Of a stretch of DNA of 64,000 bases, positions 54,443 through 63,355 are shown one piece after another. The DNA lies in the NCBI GenBank assembly GCA_944383885.1, contig CALWRF010000026.1:1-64000 (forward strand). The letters run 5' to 3'. This DNA is from an uncultured Clostridia bacterium (lineage in GTDB: Bacteria > Bacillota > Clostridia > Lachnospirales > Anaerotignaceae). The first letter of the stretch is position 1, and the number at the start of each line of letters is the position of its first letter. The notes under the pieces were generated by a model. That model was not told the origin of the DNA. It worked only from the letters and a program-made list of their open reading frames with translations, and searched no databases. The translations under genes and the position numbers were made by a program.

Positions 54443-54467
54443 AAACCCCTTGAAAATCAAGGGGTTT
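54443..54467 (-). terminator. Terminator after tRNA-Leu
   Basis: Eleven-bp stem AAACCCCTTGA / TCAAGGGGTTT with a 3-nt loop; on the minus strand followed by AATTTTTTTG. It ends the tRNA transcript. Confidence 0.9.
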
Positions 54468-54471
54468 ACAC

Positions 54472-54555
54472 TGCGGAAGATGGGACTTGAACCCACACCG
54501 CCAATTAAGGGACAGGAATCTGAATCCTGCGCGTCTGCCATTCCGCCACTTCCGC
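54472..54555 (-). tRNA. tRNA-Leu, anticodon CAG
   Basis: Minus-strand cloverleaf of 84 nt: acceptor GCGGAAG pairs with CTTCCGC plus discriminator A; the anticodon stem CAGGA/TCCTG encloses the loop TTCAGAT with anticodon CAG (leucine codon CTG); the long variable arm typical of class II tRNAs is present (TCCCTTAATTGGCGG); TPC arm GTGGGTTCAAGTCCCAT. The 3' CCA is not encoded. Confidence 0.95.
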
Positions 54556-54654
54556 ATATTAAATTCCAACCACAAAAGCCTGCCAAAATATTATACAACA
54601 TACTAATTCCGCCGTCAATGAATAATTTTATAAACAGCGGAATTAGTTTTTCAG

Positions 54655-55848
54655 TTAGAATTTTTTCCATTTCAAACTTACTAAATCATGACCGCTTACC
54701 GCTTTAACAAGCCTGCTGCCGAAATCATCACTTAATATATCGCTTTTATCCAGTAACTCAACGCCAAACTCAACGGCTCTTTTATAAGAACCGCTCTCAA
54801 GAGCTTTTTCATCACTGAAAGTTACAATAATAGCTTTTGAAAACCAGCCGCCCAGCCTTTTCCTTTCAAGTACCAATTCATTAATGGCAGCCGTTGTAAC
54901 GTCCGTTAATTTGCAGCTTATAAAAACAGGAAGTGAATTATCGGTAAATATAACATCTATTTCATTACCGGGCACTGATTTATCGTCATATATATCCCAA
55001 TCAACCATGGCACCCAGTTTAACATCGGTAAATACGCCTGTTTTAACAGCATGTATGTATACAAATAGTTCCAGCCAAACTCCGTAATTTATTAAATAAG
55101 ATTTTTCAAGCGGCGACATAAAAGTAAATACTATATGATTTTTAGAAATATATAAATCCTTGATAAAACCAAGTTCTTCAAACTTTTTAAGCATTGCGCT
55201 GTCAGGATAGACCTCATTTCCGCCTTTTGAGCGGAAAACAGAAACAGCCCTAAGCTCAATATCATCCTTGCTTGTATTTGCCATTGCCTGCTGCAAATAT
55301 GAGCATGTTCTGCGCCACTGCTTAATATTATTAAATATGTACTGGCACATGCCAAGTATTGCCTCATACCGGCTTTCATCAGGCTCGCTGTGGGAATTGC
55401 CTGTAAAATGCGCGCCTCTTGCAGCTACATAATCGTCAAGGCGCAGTATAGCAGTAGGTATAAAATCATTTTTATTAAGTATGTTCTCAACCCTGCCGTT
55501 TATTATGTCGGTATAGTACATTTTAATATTTGTTTCCAAACCAGCCATAACACCGGCAACAGTCATAAGCTCGCTTCCACCGGTAATATCCATAACACAG
55601 TTTTTGTATTTACAGATTAATTTTTTAGTTCTGTTAAAAATATCCTTCATATCATTTATATCTACCGGCTCTGTTTCAAATATAATATCCGGCAGATGAT
55701 TTTTAAAACAGTTTTCCAAGCTGATAAACCTATTCATGTCAGGAATCTGATTGTCATACAAAAAAACAATTCTATCTGGCTTAATGGAAAGACACGCCAA
55801 TATGTTTTTTATGGTATCCTTGTCGTAAAACTCAATTTGCGTGAGCAT
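54655..55848 (-). CDS. DUF1887/CARF-type protein with PD-(D/E)xK-like domain
   Basis: 397 residues. The N-terminal half (about 1-150) is CARF-like, with CVMDITGGSELMTVAGVM as in cyclic-oligonucleotide sensors. The C-terminal half has the nuclease frame: E260 in WLELFVY, D298 in NEIDVIF, and K313 in FISCKLTDV. In the Card1/Can2 ring nucleases the residue two before the lysine is glutamate (ECK); here it is serine (SCK). No CRISPR genes or arrays are in the window. ATG 55848 with GGGGAGA, 30 nt after ytfJ, so it may belong to that operon. Role inferred: DUF1887-type CARF effector, possibly with altered or lost nuclease activity. Confidence 0.75.
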   Translation of the reverse strand: MLTQIEFYDKDTIKNILACLSIKPDRIVFLYDNQIPDMNRFISLENCFKNHLPDIIFETEPVDINDMKDIFNRTKKLICKYKNCVMDITGGSELMTVAGVMAGLETNIKMYYTDIINGRVENILNKNDFIPTAILRLDDYVAARGAHFTGNSHSEPDESRYEAILGMCQYIFNNIKQWRRTCSYLQQAMANTSKDDIELRAVSVFRSKGGNEVYPDSAMLKKFEELGFIKDLYISKNHIVFTFMSPLEKSYLINYGVWLELFVYIHAVKTGVFTDVKLGAMVDWDIYDDKSVPGNEIDVIFTDNSLPVFISCKLTDVTTAAINELVLERKRLGGWFSKAIIVTFSDEKALESGSYKRAVEFGVELLDKSDILSDDFGSRLVKAVSGHDLVSLKWKKF

Positions 55849-55878
55849 ATTGTCTCCCCTTTCGGTTTAAGGCAGGCT

Positions 55879-56271
55879 TTACTCCTGTTTAAAATCCTCA
55901 TCATTATTCTGCTGGGCATCTTTTTTCGCTTTATTAAAAGCCGCGCTGAAATTAAGTTTATTGGCTATAGACGGCGCAAGGTCTATAATTTTATTTAACG
56001 CATCCTGGTTTTTAATATTAATAAGCTGGACATTTCCATTTACAATGGCAATAACAGCATTTGGCGCTACCTTGGCACCCATGCCGCCTGCGCATCCATC
56101 TTTTCCGCCTTTTTCATTTCCGCCTGCACCCATGCCGAAAGTAACCTCTATAAGTGGAATAAGTGTAATTTCCCCTACTGTTACAGCCTCTCCAACTACT
56201 GTTTTAGATGTAATAAATTCTCCTAATTTCTGGCAAAGAGCGTTAATGCTTTCATTTACATTTGCACCCAT
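55879..56271 (-). CDS. ytfJ: Sporulation protein YtfJ/GerW
   Basis: 130 residues of the GerW family: VVGEAVTVGEITLIPLIEV, then a glycine-rich loop (GMGAGGNEKGG) and KVAPNAVIAIVNGNVQLI. GerW proteins are needed for spore germination in B. subtilis. ATG 56271 with GAGGTG upstream. It follows the DUF2953 gene, the same neighbour as in other spore formers. Confidence 0.93.
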   Translation of the reverse strand: MGANVNESINALCQKLGEFITSKTVVGEAVTVGEITLIPLIEVTFGMGAGGNEKGGKDGCAGGMGAKVAPNAVIAIVNGNVQLINIKNQDALNKIIDLAPSIANKLNFSAAFNKAKKDAQQNNDEDFKQE

Positions 56272-56282
56272 TAATAAACACC

Positions 56283-57368
56283 TCAGTTCTTAATAAATAA
56301 TATAACAGCTTTCCTTACAGGCTTTAATATAATAAAACAAACTGTGCAATAAAGTAAATATCCAACAGTGAACCTGCCGGAAAACTCAGCGTTTCCCAAA
56401 AATACAATATTGTCAAAATCCCCTGACACATTAAGACCCTCTATAAAAAGCCCCTTAAATATGCCGCAGAACGCCAGCATTAAACCTGTTCCTGCCGGGT
56501 CGCCTACACCGGCTTTAGCATTAATTAAAACTGTTTTAGGCAGTACGGTTTTGCAAAATCTCTTTAAAAATTTATACATACCGCCTAAAATTATTTTTTT
56601 ATCTTCCATAGGCAGGTTTAAAAAATATTTAATATTAACTTTATTCTCTATATCTTCTTTTTCGGTTTCTTCTTTTTGTTTGTTATTTTTTAAAACAGGC
56701 TTTTTCTCCGCTTCAGCGCTTTTTTCATTATCCAAGTTAAAATCACTTTTATTAAACTGCTCTTTGTTGCCTAATTCGTTTATTTTAACACGCCTTACAG
56801 TAAAATCCTCACTGCTATGGTCATATTTTATATTTGAATATTTTTCCTGCCAAGTAATCTTTTTTTCTGAAACAGAGTTTTTCTCTTTATTCAAATATGG
56901 TCTGTTTTCTTTTTTGTCTTTAAATTCTTCAGCAGTTTTTAAATCAATGTTTTTAGTACTCTCTTTTGTCTTTTCCTCAAAACTTTCAGACACTTCTTTT
57001 TCTGTTTCAGGAATATCTTTTTCCGCGCTTTGGTAGTCTGATTCTTTTATATCTTTATATTTGTCAGAAGCCTTTTTGCTGTTTTTAACGTTTTCTTTTA
57101 ATTCTGGTTCACTGCTTAATAATCTTTTGCCGAATATTTTTAAAATATAATCCAGTTTATTATCATCATAAACCGCCTTGGCTTTTACTATTCCCAATAA
57201 ATACGATACACTGCCTTTAAAATATGTACCATTATCATTTCCGCATTTAATATTATACTTAATTCTTGTAAAAAGCACCAACAAAGCAAGCAATACTGCC
57301 AAAGCTATAATGCAAAGCAGTACAATGCCTATTATTTTAAGTATAAATAACAATACATTTAATATCAT
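56283..57368 (-). CDS. DUF2953-family membrane protein (YtfI-like)
   Basis: 361 residues: an N-terminal membrane helix (about 8-33), a long Lys/Glu-rich low-complexity linker (about 85-235), and a C-terminal DUF2953 domain with INAKAGVGDPAGTGLM and FTVGYLLYC and a final membrane segment. The role is unknown; the pairing with ytfJ, also found in B. subtilis, suggests spore formation. ATG 57368 directly abuts the previous stop. Confidence 0.85.
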   Translation of the reverse strand: MILNVLLFILKIIGIVLLCIIALAVLLALLVLFTRIKYNIKCGNDNGTYFKGSVSYLLGIVKAKAVYDDNKLDYILKIFGKRLLSSEPELKENVKNSKKASDKYKDIKESDYQSAEKDIPETEKEVSESFEEKTKESTKNIDLKTAEEFKDKKENRPYLNKEKNSVSEKKITWQEKYSNIKYDHSSEDFTVRRVKINELGNKEQFNKSDFNLDNEKSAEAEKKPVLKNNKQKEETEKEDIENKVNIKYFLNLPMEDKKIILGGMYKFLKRFCKTVLPKTVLINAKAGVGDPAGTGLMLAFCGIFKGLFIEGLNVSGDFDNIVFLGNAEFSGRFTVGYLLYCTVCFIILKPVRKAVILFIKN

Positions 57369-58046
57369 TTAATCACCTGAGCCGTCACTGCGTAATCTCT
57401 TAATCAAGTATACGCTAACCAAAAATATAACTGCCCAAAGCACACTGAAAGTCAAACATATTCTTATAAAAGTATCAACAAAAAAGCTTTCAGGCAGCAT
57501 ATTAATCATTAAACTCTCTCTTGGGTCAAGAAGCCACAAATCATTATTAAAAAGCACTTCGTGGAATATAACAAAAGCCTTATTAAAATTTAAAACAGCC
57601 GCTGCGGCAGCTGCATAAAATAATATGCCTGTTAAACCAAAAGAAACAGCAAAAAACTTTAAAAATTTAAGCTTATCAAGCCGTAAAATAAAAACAGCGC
57701 CTAAAGATACAGCAATTAACACAATACACACCCGTCTTATGTTAACAGCATTCTGCACTATTTCTTTTACATCTTCCATGTGCATTTTTTCACGTTCATT
57801 AAAGAAATCGCTGTTTTTAAATTCCTCCTCAGCCTCATCTAAAAGCATGTAGTCCAAAAGCAGCTGCGCCTCATTTTCAAGCCTTTCTATACTGTATCCA
57901 GTAGCTTTTTCAGCACCGTTTTTTTCAAACTCATAGCCAAAATAATCAATATCATAAAACGCAGCCATGCCAAAAGATGAAATAAGCAGAAAAATAAGCA
58001 GAGCAATTCCGCAAATAGAAGATAAAAAAACGCATGTTACTTTCAA
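57369..58046 (-). CDS. DUF1461-family (TIGR01906-like) integral membrane protein
   Basis: 225 residues from TTG 58046, chosen because AGGGGAGA stands 7 nt upstream, within the end of the preceding gene; an upstream frame extension would overlap that gene. Four membrane segments, and the DUF1461 signature FHEVLFNNDLWLLDPRESL. The function is unknown. Same transcript direction and tight spacing with the DUF2953 gene. Confidence 0.82.
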   Translation of the reverse strand: MKVTCVFLSSICGIALLIFLLISSFGMAAFYDIDYFGYEFEKNGAEKATGYSIERLENEAQLLLDYMLLDEAEEEFKNSDFFNEREKMHMEDVKEIVQNAVNIRRVCIVLIAVSLGAVFILRLDKLKFLKFFAVSFGLTGILFYAAAAAAVLNFNKAFVIFHEVLFNNDLWLLDPRESLMINMLPESFFVDTFIRICLTFSVLWAVIFLVSVYLIKRLRSDGSGD

Positions 58047-58048
58047 AA

Positions 58049-58351
58049 TTACTTCTCCCCTATAAGGTTTTTGCCTAAGTCGGTTAAATTCCAGTTTTTG
58101 TTTAACGCGTATTTTATAATCTCGCTGTAAGTTCTGTAAGCATTGTATTTTCCAGAACAAATTCCCGCGGCATACATATCCCTGTACTCATCATTTTTAA
58201 AATACTCAAAACTTGAAACTATAACACTTTTGTTTTTTTCATCAACAAGTATAATATAAATATTAACAACAGGAATATTTCTCTTTAAACTGTAAACAAC
58301 TGTATTAATATCATCTATTCCGCTTACAAATACATTTTCTATAAAATTCAT
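58049..58351 (-). CDS. Unrecognised small protein
   Basis: 100 residues, no signal peptide or membrane segment. Mixed alpha/beta appearance (VVNIYIILVDEKNKSVIVSS), ending DLGKNLIGEK. No family known to me. ATG 58351, with GGTGG 8 nt upstream. Its stop overlaps the ribosome binding site of the DUF1461 gene, so they are coupled. An upstream -10 (TATACT with TGA before it) lies near 58415. Confidence 0.6.
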   Translation of the reverse strand: MNFIENVFVSGIDDINTVVYSLKRNIPVVNIYIILVDEKNKSVIVSSFEYFKNDEYRDMYAAGICSGKYNAYRTYSEIIKYALNKNWNLTDLGKNLIGEK

Positions 58352-58462
58352 AACAAACCACCGGCAGATAAAAACCTTAAAATATTAAATACACAAAGCC
58401 TATATTAATTTAGTATATCATAAACATTCCCTTATTGCCACTATATTGCATATAAGGAGCAA

Positions 58463-58819
58463 TTATTTGCCATTATCTTTTTTTAATATTTCCTTTATGC
58501 CTATTATAAAAAGAAATACGGCAAAAAGCTTTCTCAGCATGTCACCGCTTATAAACATAGCCGTAAAAGCACCGGCGGCTGAAAAAATAACGGCGGCAAT
58601 AATCATAGGCGTTAAGCCGTTTTTTTCAATACTGCCTTTTTTAGCGTGAATAATAACAGCCGCAAGAGCTGAAGGGATAAAATATATTAAATTTATGCCC
58701 TGTATCTGCTGCTGGGTTAAATCTGTAAAAAACGAAAGCGTTGGTATAAGCACTGTTCCGCCGCCTATGCCCATGCCGCCTAATATGCCGGAAAATAAGC
58801 CTGCCAAAAATAAAATCAT
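58463..58819 (-). CDS. Half-size TSUP (TauE/SafE) permease, second half
   Basis: 118 residues, about four hydrophobic segments, with the family motif GGMGIGGGTVLIPTL near the N-terminus. TSUP permeases move sulfur- and carbon-containing anions and are normally one 240-270-residue protein of two such halves. Here the two halves are separate genes, so they probably form a heterodimer. Its ATG 58819 overlaps the first half's stop by four bases; AAGGATGG precedes it. Confidence 0.82.
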   Translation of the reverse strand: MILFLAGLFSGILGGMGIGGGTVLIPTLSFFTDLTQQQIQGINLIYFIPSALAAVIIHAKKGSIEKNGLTPMIIAAVIFSAAGAFTAMFISGDMLRKLFAVFLFIIGIKEILKKDNGK

Positions 58820-59169
58820 AACATAACCATCCTTACAGCAGAAATTATCATAAAAATACCGAATGTTTTGTGAATTATATTATTTGATACTTTTCCCAGC
58901 AAAAACGCCCCTGCTATGCCGCCTATTATGCCTCCGGCAGATGTAATAAGCACGCTTTTAATCATAATATCGGCTTTAAACAGATAAATAGCAGCTGAAA
59001 CAACAGAAATTGGCAGTATAAGTGCAACCGCCGTGGCATGGCTTTTTTTCGCCGTAAGAGAAGCGTATTTTTCCAAAAAATAAACAGCGGCAACGCCTCC
59101 GCCTGAACCGAAAATACCGTTTATAAAACCTGTTACAGCACCAAAAACACAGACTTTAAATCTATTCAT
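58816..59169 (-). CDS. Half-size TSUP (TauE/SafE) permease, first half
   Basis: 117 residues, four hydrophobic segments, family motif GFINGIFGSGGGVAAVYFL near the start and the membrane segment SVLITSAGGIIGGIAGAFL. Complementary half of the gene at 58463; overlap ATGA implies coupled translation. ATG 59169 after GGCGGTAA. Confidence 0.82.
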   Translation of the reverse strand: MNRFKVCVFGAVTGFINGIFGSGGGVAAVYFLEKYASLTAKKSHATAVALILPISVVSAAIYLFKADIMIKSVLITSAGGIIGGIAGAFLLGKVSNNIIHKTFGIFMIISAVRMVML

Positions 59170-59302
59170 AACTAATTACCGCCTTTTTCTGTTTTTACAT
59201 ATTCTATCCTTAAAATATAAAATATATTCCCTGCCGTCTTTTTTTAATAGTTATATTTGTGTTATACTGTTTGTTGAAATTTGAAATTAATTGGTGATAA
59301 AT

Positions 59303-61051
59303 ATGAATATACTTCTTGTTGCGCTTAATGCCAAATTTATACATTCCTCACTGGCATTAAGGACTTTAAAATCATACTGCGGCTCTATTGCCTCAAATAT
59401 CGAAACATGCGAATTTACAATAAACAACGAAAAAGAATTTATATTAAGCGAAATTTATAACAAACACCCTGATGCCGTAGGCTTTTCATGCTATATATGG
59501 AATATAGAAATGACGCTTCATATAGCTGAAATGCTTAAAAAAGTAATTCCTAACGTATTTATATTTTTAGGCGGACCGGAAGTCAGTTTTGAAAGTGATT
59601 TGCTTCTTAAAGAAAACAGCTTTATAGACCTTGTCATTCGCGGCGAAGGCGAGAAAATATTTTACAACACAGCAAAAAGCCTTATAAACGGCAGTTTTGA
59701 CTTTTCTTTAATAAACGGCGTAACATACCGAAAAGGAGAAGAAATATTTATAAATCCGCCTGAAAAGGAGCTTGACCTTAATGATATCCCTTTTTGCTGC
59801 GGCAATTTGAAGGATACAGAAAACAAAATTATATATTATGAATCCCAAAGGGGCTGCCCGTATAACTGCCAGTTCTGTCTTTCGTCAATAGACGGGCAGG
59901 TAAGGTTTTTATCCGATGAAAGAGTAAAATCTGATTTAGATTTTTTTATAAAAAATAATGTCAAGCAGGTTAAATTTGTAGACAGGACATTTAACTGCAA
60001 CAAAAGCCACGCCCATTTTATATGGAGCTATTTAATGGAGCATGACAACGGCAAAACAAATTTCCACATGGAAATTGAGGCGCATATACTTGACGATAAT
60101 GAAATTGAGTTTTTAAAAAATGCCCGAAAAGGACTTTTTCAGTTTGAAATAGGCGTTCAGTCTACAAACAGCAAAACCCTTGCCGCAGTAAGCCGCAGCA
60201 GTGACTTTGAAACACTGCGCCGCAAAGTTGAAAAAATAAAAGAAGGCAAAAACATACATGTGCACCTTGACCTTATAGCCGGGCTTCCATACGAAGGCTA
60301 TGAGTCTTTTAAAAAATCATTTAACGATGTATACTCCCTTCACCCGGAGCAGCTTCAGCTTGGTTTTTTAAAACTTTTAAAAGGCTCTGGTTTAAGACGT
60401 GACGCCGAAAAATACGGCATTGTGTACGACAGCGAAGCGCCTTATGAAGTTTTATATACCCGTGATATTGACTTTGACCACATGCTAATGCTTAAAAATA
60501 TAGAAGAAATGGTGGAAACATACTATAACTCATTTAAAATACCAACAACTGAAAAATATGTATGCTCTCTTTTTAAATCATCATTTGATTTTTATGAAAG
60601 TTTGGCTTTCTATTGGGTAAATAACGGTTTTCACAGAATAAACCACAGCAAACAGGAGCTTTATGTTATATTTTATAATTTCTGTTTAAACAGCGGTTTT
60701 TCAAAAACAGATATTGATGTGATAAAAGACCTTTTAAAATTTGACATGCTTCTTTCAGACAACTTAAAATCAATGCCTAATTTCATTGATGAAAGTATAA
60801 CAGAAGAATATAAAGCCGCAAAAAGAAAGTTCTTTAACAATAAAACCGAAACAGAAAAATATATGCCTGCACTTACAGCTTTTTCACCCCAGCAGCTTTC
60901 CAGAATGTGCCGCATAGAGCATTTTAAATACAATATTTTGGAATATATAAACACAAATGAAATTAAGGCTGAAGAAAGCGACATTCTCTTTAACTACTAC
61001 AGCAGGGATATAATTACAAACCATGCCGGAATTACACGCATTTTTTTATAA
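59303..61051 (+). CDS. B12-binding radical-SAM protein with DUF4080
   Basis: 582 residues from ATG 59303 (GGTG upstream). The N-terminal Rossmann-like B12-binding domain has GFSCYIWNIEM and FLGGPEVSFES. The radical-SAM motif ESQRGCPYNCQFCLSS (Cx3Cx2C) begins near residue 193; the C-terminal region is DUF4080. Cobalamin-dependent radical-SAM enzymes often methylate unreactive carbons; this group's substrate is not known to me. An extended -10 (TGTTATACT, 59260-59268) is upstream; nth follows 40 nt downstream. Confidence 0.9.
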   Translation: MNILLVALNAKFIHSSLALRTLKSYCGSIASNIETCEFTINNEKEFILSEIYNKHPDAVGFSCYIWNIEMTLHIAEMLKKVIPNVFIFLGGPEVSFESDLLLKENSFIDLVIRGEGEKIFYNTAKSLINGSFDFSLINGVTYRKGEEIFINPPEKELDLNDIPFCCGNLKDTENKIIYYESQRGCPYNCQFCLSSIDGQVRFLSDERVKSDLDFFIKNNVKQVKFVDRTFNCNKSHAHFIWSYLMEHDNGKTNFHMEIEAHILDDNEIEFLKNARKGLFQFEIGVQSTNSKTLAAVSRSSDFETLRRKVEKIKEGKNIHVHLDLIAGLPYEGYESFKKSFNDVYSLHPEQLQLGFLKLLKGSGLRRDAEKYGIVYDSEAPYEVLYTRDIDFDHMLMLKNIEEMVETYYNSFKIPTTEKYVCSLFKSSFDFYESLAFYWVNNGFHRINHSKQELYVIFYNFCLNSGFSKTDIDVIKDLLKFDMLLSDNLKSMPNFIDESITEEYKAAKRKFFNNKTETEKYMPALTAFSPQQLSRMCRIEHFKYNILEYINTNEIKAEESDILFNYYSRDIITNHAGITRIFL

Positions 61052-61091
61052 CTTTTAATAACTTTTTATAACTTTAATAACGGAGGAAAAA

Positions 61092-61733
61092 ATGGAACAA
61101 AAAGAAAGGGTTGCTAAAATACTTGAATTATTGGACCAGCACTACGGTCCTGCAAAATGCTATTTGAACCACGAAAATGCATGGCAGCTTTTAATAGCCA
61201 CAATACTAAGCGCGCAATGCACAGATGACAGGGTTAATATTGTTACTGAAAAACTTTTTAAAAAATACACTTCTGTTAAAGATTTTGCCGAAGCAGATTT
61301 ATCGGAACTTGAAAACGACATACGCTCAACGGGATTTTATCATAATAAAGCCAAAAATATAATATCCTGCTGTCAGTCGCTTTTAAGAGAGTATAACGGA
61401 GAAGTGCCTAAAGAGATAGAAAAACTTACATCTTTAGTTGGTGTAGGCAGAAAAACGGCAAATGTAATACGCGGCAATATTTACGGCATACCAAGCATTG
61501 TTGTAGACACCCATGTAAAGCGCATAACAAATCTTTTGGGTCTTACTACAAGTCAGGACCCAGTTAAAATAGAGTTTGAATTAATGGAAATACTTCCTAA
61601 AGACCACTGGATAAGCTACAACACACAGGTAATTGCTCACGGCAGAAAAGTGTGCATTGCCCGCCGTCCAAAATGTACTGAGTGCTTTCTCTCTCACCTC
61701 TGCCCGCATTTTACACCGGGAATAGACGAATAA
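61092..61733 (+). CDS. nth: Endonuclease III
   Basis: 213 residues. Helix-hairpin-helix LVGVGRKTANVI with catalytic K121, catalytic D139 in VVDTHVKRI, and the C-terminal [4Fe-4S] cluster C188-x6-C195-x2-C198-x5-C204. It removes oxidised pyrimidines in base excision repair. ATG 61092 with CGGAGG upstream, followed by a terminator at 61746. Confidence 0.97.
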   Translation: MEQKERVAKILELLDQHYGPAKCYLNHENAWQLLIATILSAQCTDDRVNIVTEKLFKKYTSVKDFAEADLSELENDIRSTGFYHNKAKNIISCCQSLLREYNGEVPKEIEKLTSLVGVGRKTANVIRGNIYGIPSIVVDTHVKRITNLLGLTTSQDPVKIEFELMEILPKDHWISYNTQVIAHGRKVCIARRPKCTECFLSHLCPHFTPGIDE

Positions 61734-61745
61734 TAATACATAACA

Positions 61746-61794
61746 AAAACAGCGTCTTTTAATTCTTAAAACAAGAAATACAAGACGCTGTTTT
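61746..61794. terminator. Terminator after nth
   Basis: Thirteen-bp stem AAAACAGCGTCTT / AAGACGCTGTTTT with a long 23-nt loop; A/T runs on both sides, useful for both the plus and the minus transcript (zinc-ribbon gene). Confidence 0.7.
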
Positions 61795-61805
61795 ATTGTT
61801 TTTAT

Positions 61806-62099
61806 TTAATTATATTCTGTTTTGTCAAAATACTCGTTTTCCTTTAAATCCATAACCATTTTGCCGCAGTTTTTGCAGTAATGGGCATACATCATAGTTC
61901 CTCCGGCTATGTCTTTTAAAAACCCGTCTTTAACATCCTGACCGACTTCCAAATCACCGCCTAAGTCAATAATACTGTATACAATATTTTTCTTTATTCC
62001 CGGGCGGTTCCCGTTATCTAAGAACCAGTTAAATTTAAAACTTCTTGCTGAATAAAAATAACCTTTTTTCATTTCGTTCCCACAATACGGACATATCAT
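61806..62099 (-). CDS. Zinc-ribbon protein
   Basis: 97 residues from ATG 62099 (GGAGGGCGG upstream; an upstream ATG at 62117 is part of the previous gene's end). Two CxxC pairs at the ends: CPYCGNEM (residues 3-10) and CKNCGKM near the C-terminus, most likely one zinc ribbon. The middle is unrelated to any family I can name. Overlaps the upstream gene's stop region by coupling. Confidence 0.75.
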   Translation of the reverse strand: MICPYCGNEMKKGYFYSARSFKFNWFLDNGNRPGIKKNIVYSIIDLGGDLEVGQDVKDGFLKDIAGGTMMYAHYCKNCGKMVMDLKENEYFDKTEYN

Positions 62100-62116
62100 A
62101 AAACCGCCCTCCTGCA

Positions 62117-62641
62117 TTAATACCTTTGGTTAACATATCCATCTATTAAAGAAACTCTTGTTCCCTCGGAAAAAACACCTTCCTGCCGCAAATCATTAAG
62201 GATTATTTCGTTTGTGGAATGAAGAATCATTCCGTAGCAGTCACTGCATACAATCTCAAAAAGCTTTCCTTTTAGCGCCTTGCTTTTTACCTTAACAAAA
62301 TAAGCCTCAACGCCTTTGTAATCAAGCATTTTAAGGACTTTCATTGTCGCCCTGTCTTTTTTGGAATAATAATAGTCAGCCTGACTTTGGTAATCTTTTT
62401 TAGCGTCATAATCAATACCGTAAGATGTGCTTACAGACTTCATTTCCTTTGCCAAAGCGTTATAGTACTGATAGTTATAAAGCCCTTTTTCCACAGTATC
62501 AATGTATTTAAAAGGTCCTATATCGTTATGAACAACAGCGTTGTAATTCATTTGCAGATACTCACGCTTAGTCATATCGCCTTTTAGATACTGGTCTATT
62601 AATGACTGCCTGTACATGAAATACTTTTGAATTTTATTCAT
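62117..62641 (-). CDS. Unrecognised protein upstream of the zinc-ribbon gene
   Basis: 174 residues, no membrane segment. It contains Tyr-rich stretches (KGLYNYQYYNALAKEMKS) and a putative metal-binding pair SDCYGM; the C-terminus is beta-rich (GTRVSLIDGYVNQRY). No named family. ATG 62641; the zinc-ribbon gene begins directly after, so the two are an operon. Function unknown. Confidence 0.65.
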   Translation of the reverse strand: MNKIQKYFMYRQSLIDQYLKGDMTKREYLQMNYNAVVHNDIGPFKYIDTVEKGLYNYQYYNALAKEMKSVSTSYGIDYDAKKDYQSQADYYYSKKDRATMKVLKMLDYKGVEAYFVKVKSKALKGKLFEIVCSDCYGMILHSTNEIILNDLRQEGVFSEGTRVSLIDGYVNQRY

Positions 62642-62683
62642 TATTTACACAACCCGACTGTTTAAAGTTCATGTTTAAAAAAT

Positions 62684-63235
62684 TTATTTTTTGTAAACTA
62701 TGCTTTCCAAAACATCGGAAGCTGTTTTTTTATCCAAAAGATAAGTAATAATCTCTGAGGCAAAATCTATGGCAGTTCCCACACCACGTGATGTAATAAT
62801 ATTTCCGTCATGGCTTACGCTGTTATATTCAATTTCAGCGCCTGAAAGGTATTTTTCAAAACCCGGGTAAGAGCAGGCTTTTTTGCCTTTTAATATACCC
62901 ATTTCACCAAAAACAGAAGGCGCTGCGCATATAGCCGCAATTAACTTTCCGGCATTGTTAAATTCTGCAATAAGCTCTTTAAGCTCTACACATGCCGCTA
63001 AATTGCTTGTTCCCGGCATTCCGCCAGGAAGAATAATTGCATCTGCATCTTTTAACTTATTCTTATCAAAAGCCATGTCACATTTTACTGCAACACCATG
63101 TGTGCCTTTAACAAACTCATCATCTGTAATTGAAACCATAAGAACATCTATGCCGGCACGCCTCAGCAAATCAACCTGCGTAAGCGCTTCTACTTCTTCA
63201 AATCCTTCACCGAAAAAAACCGCCGCTTTTTTCAT
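62684..63235 (-). CDS. DJ-1/PfpI family protein
   Basis: 183 residues, class-I glutamine-amidotransferase-like fold. The nucleophile-elbow cysteine C103 in AAICAAPSVFG and the acidic partner in FGEGFEEVEAL (E13/E14) are in place; the C-terminal domain-like YLLDKKTASDVLE completes it. Members act as deglycases, glyoxalases or chaperones; the precise role is not readable. ATG 63235 with AAAGGAGG upstream. Confidence 0.88.
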   Translation of the reverse strand: MKKAAVFFGEGFEEVEALTQVDLLRRAGIDVLMVSITDDEFVKGTHGVAVKCDMAFDKNKLKDADAIILPGGMPGTSNLAACVELKELIAEFNNAGKLIAAICAAPSVFGEMGILKGKKACSYPGFEKYLSGAEIEYNSVSHDGNIITSRGVGTAIDFASEIITYLLDKKTASDVLESIVYKK

Positions 63236-63355
63236 TTATATTCCTCCTTTTATGTTTATTAATATTATTATATACAAAAAGCCAGTCTAAAACAATGCAA
63301 ACAGTAATTTAAAATTTGTGTTATAATACTTTAAAATGCAACGCGGAGGATTAAA

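Noticed and set aside
54377..54707. Small open frames over the tRNA-Leu
   Set aside because: Both strands' frames are explained by the tRNA gene and its terminator.
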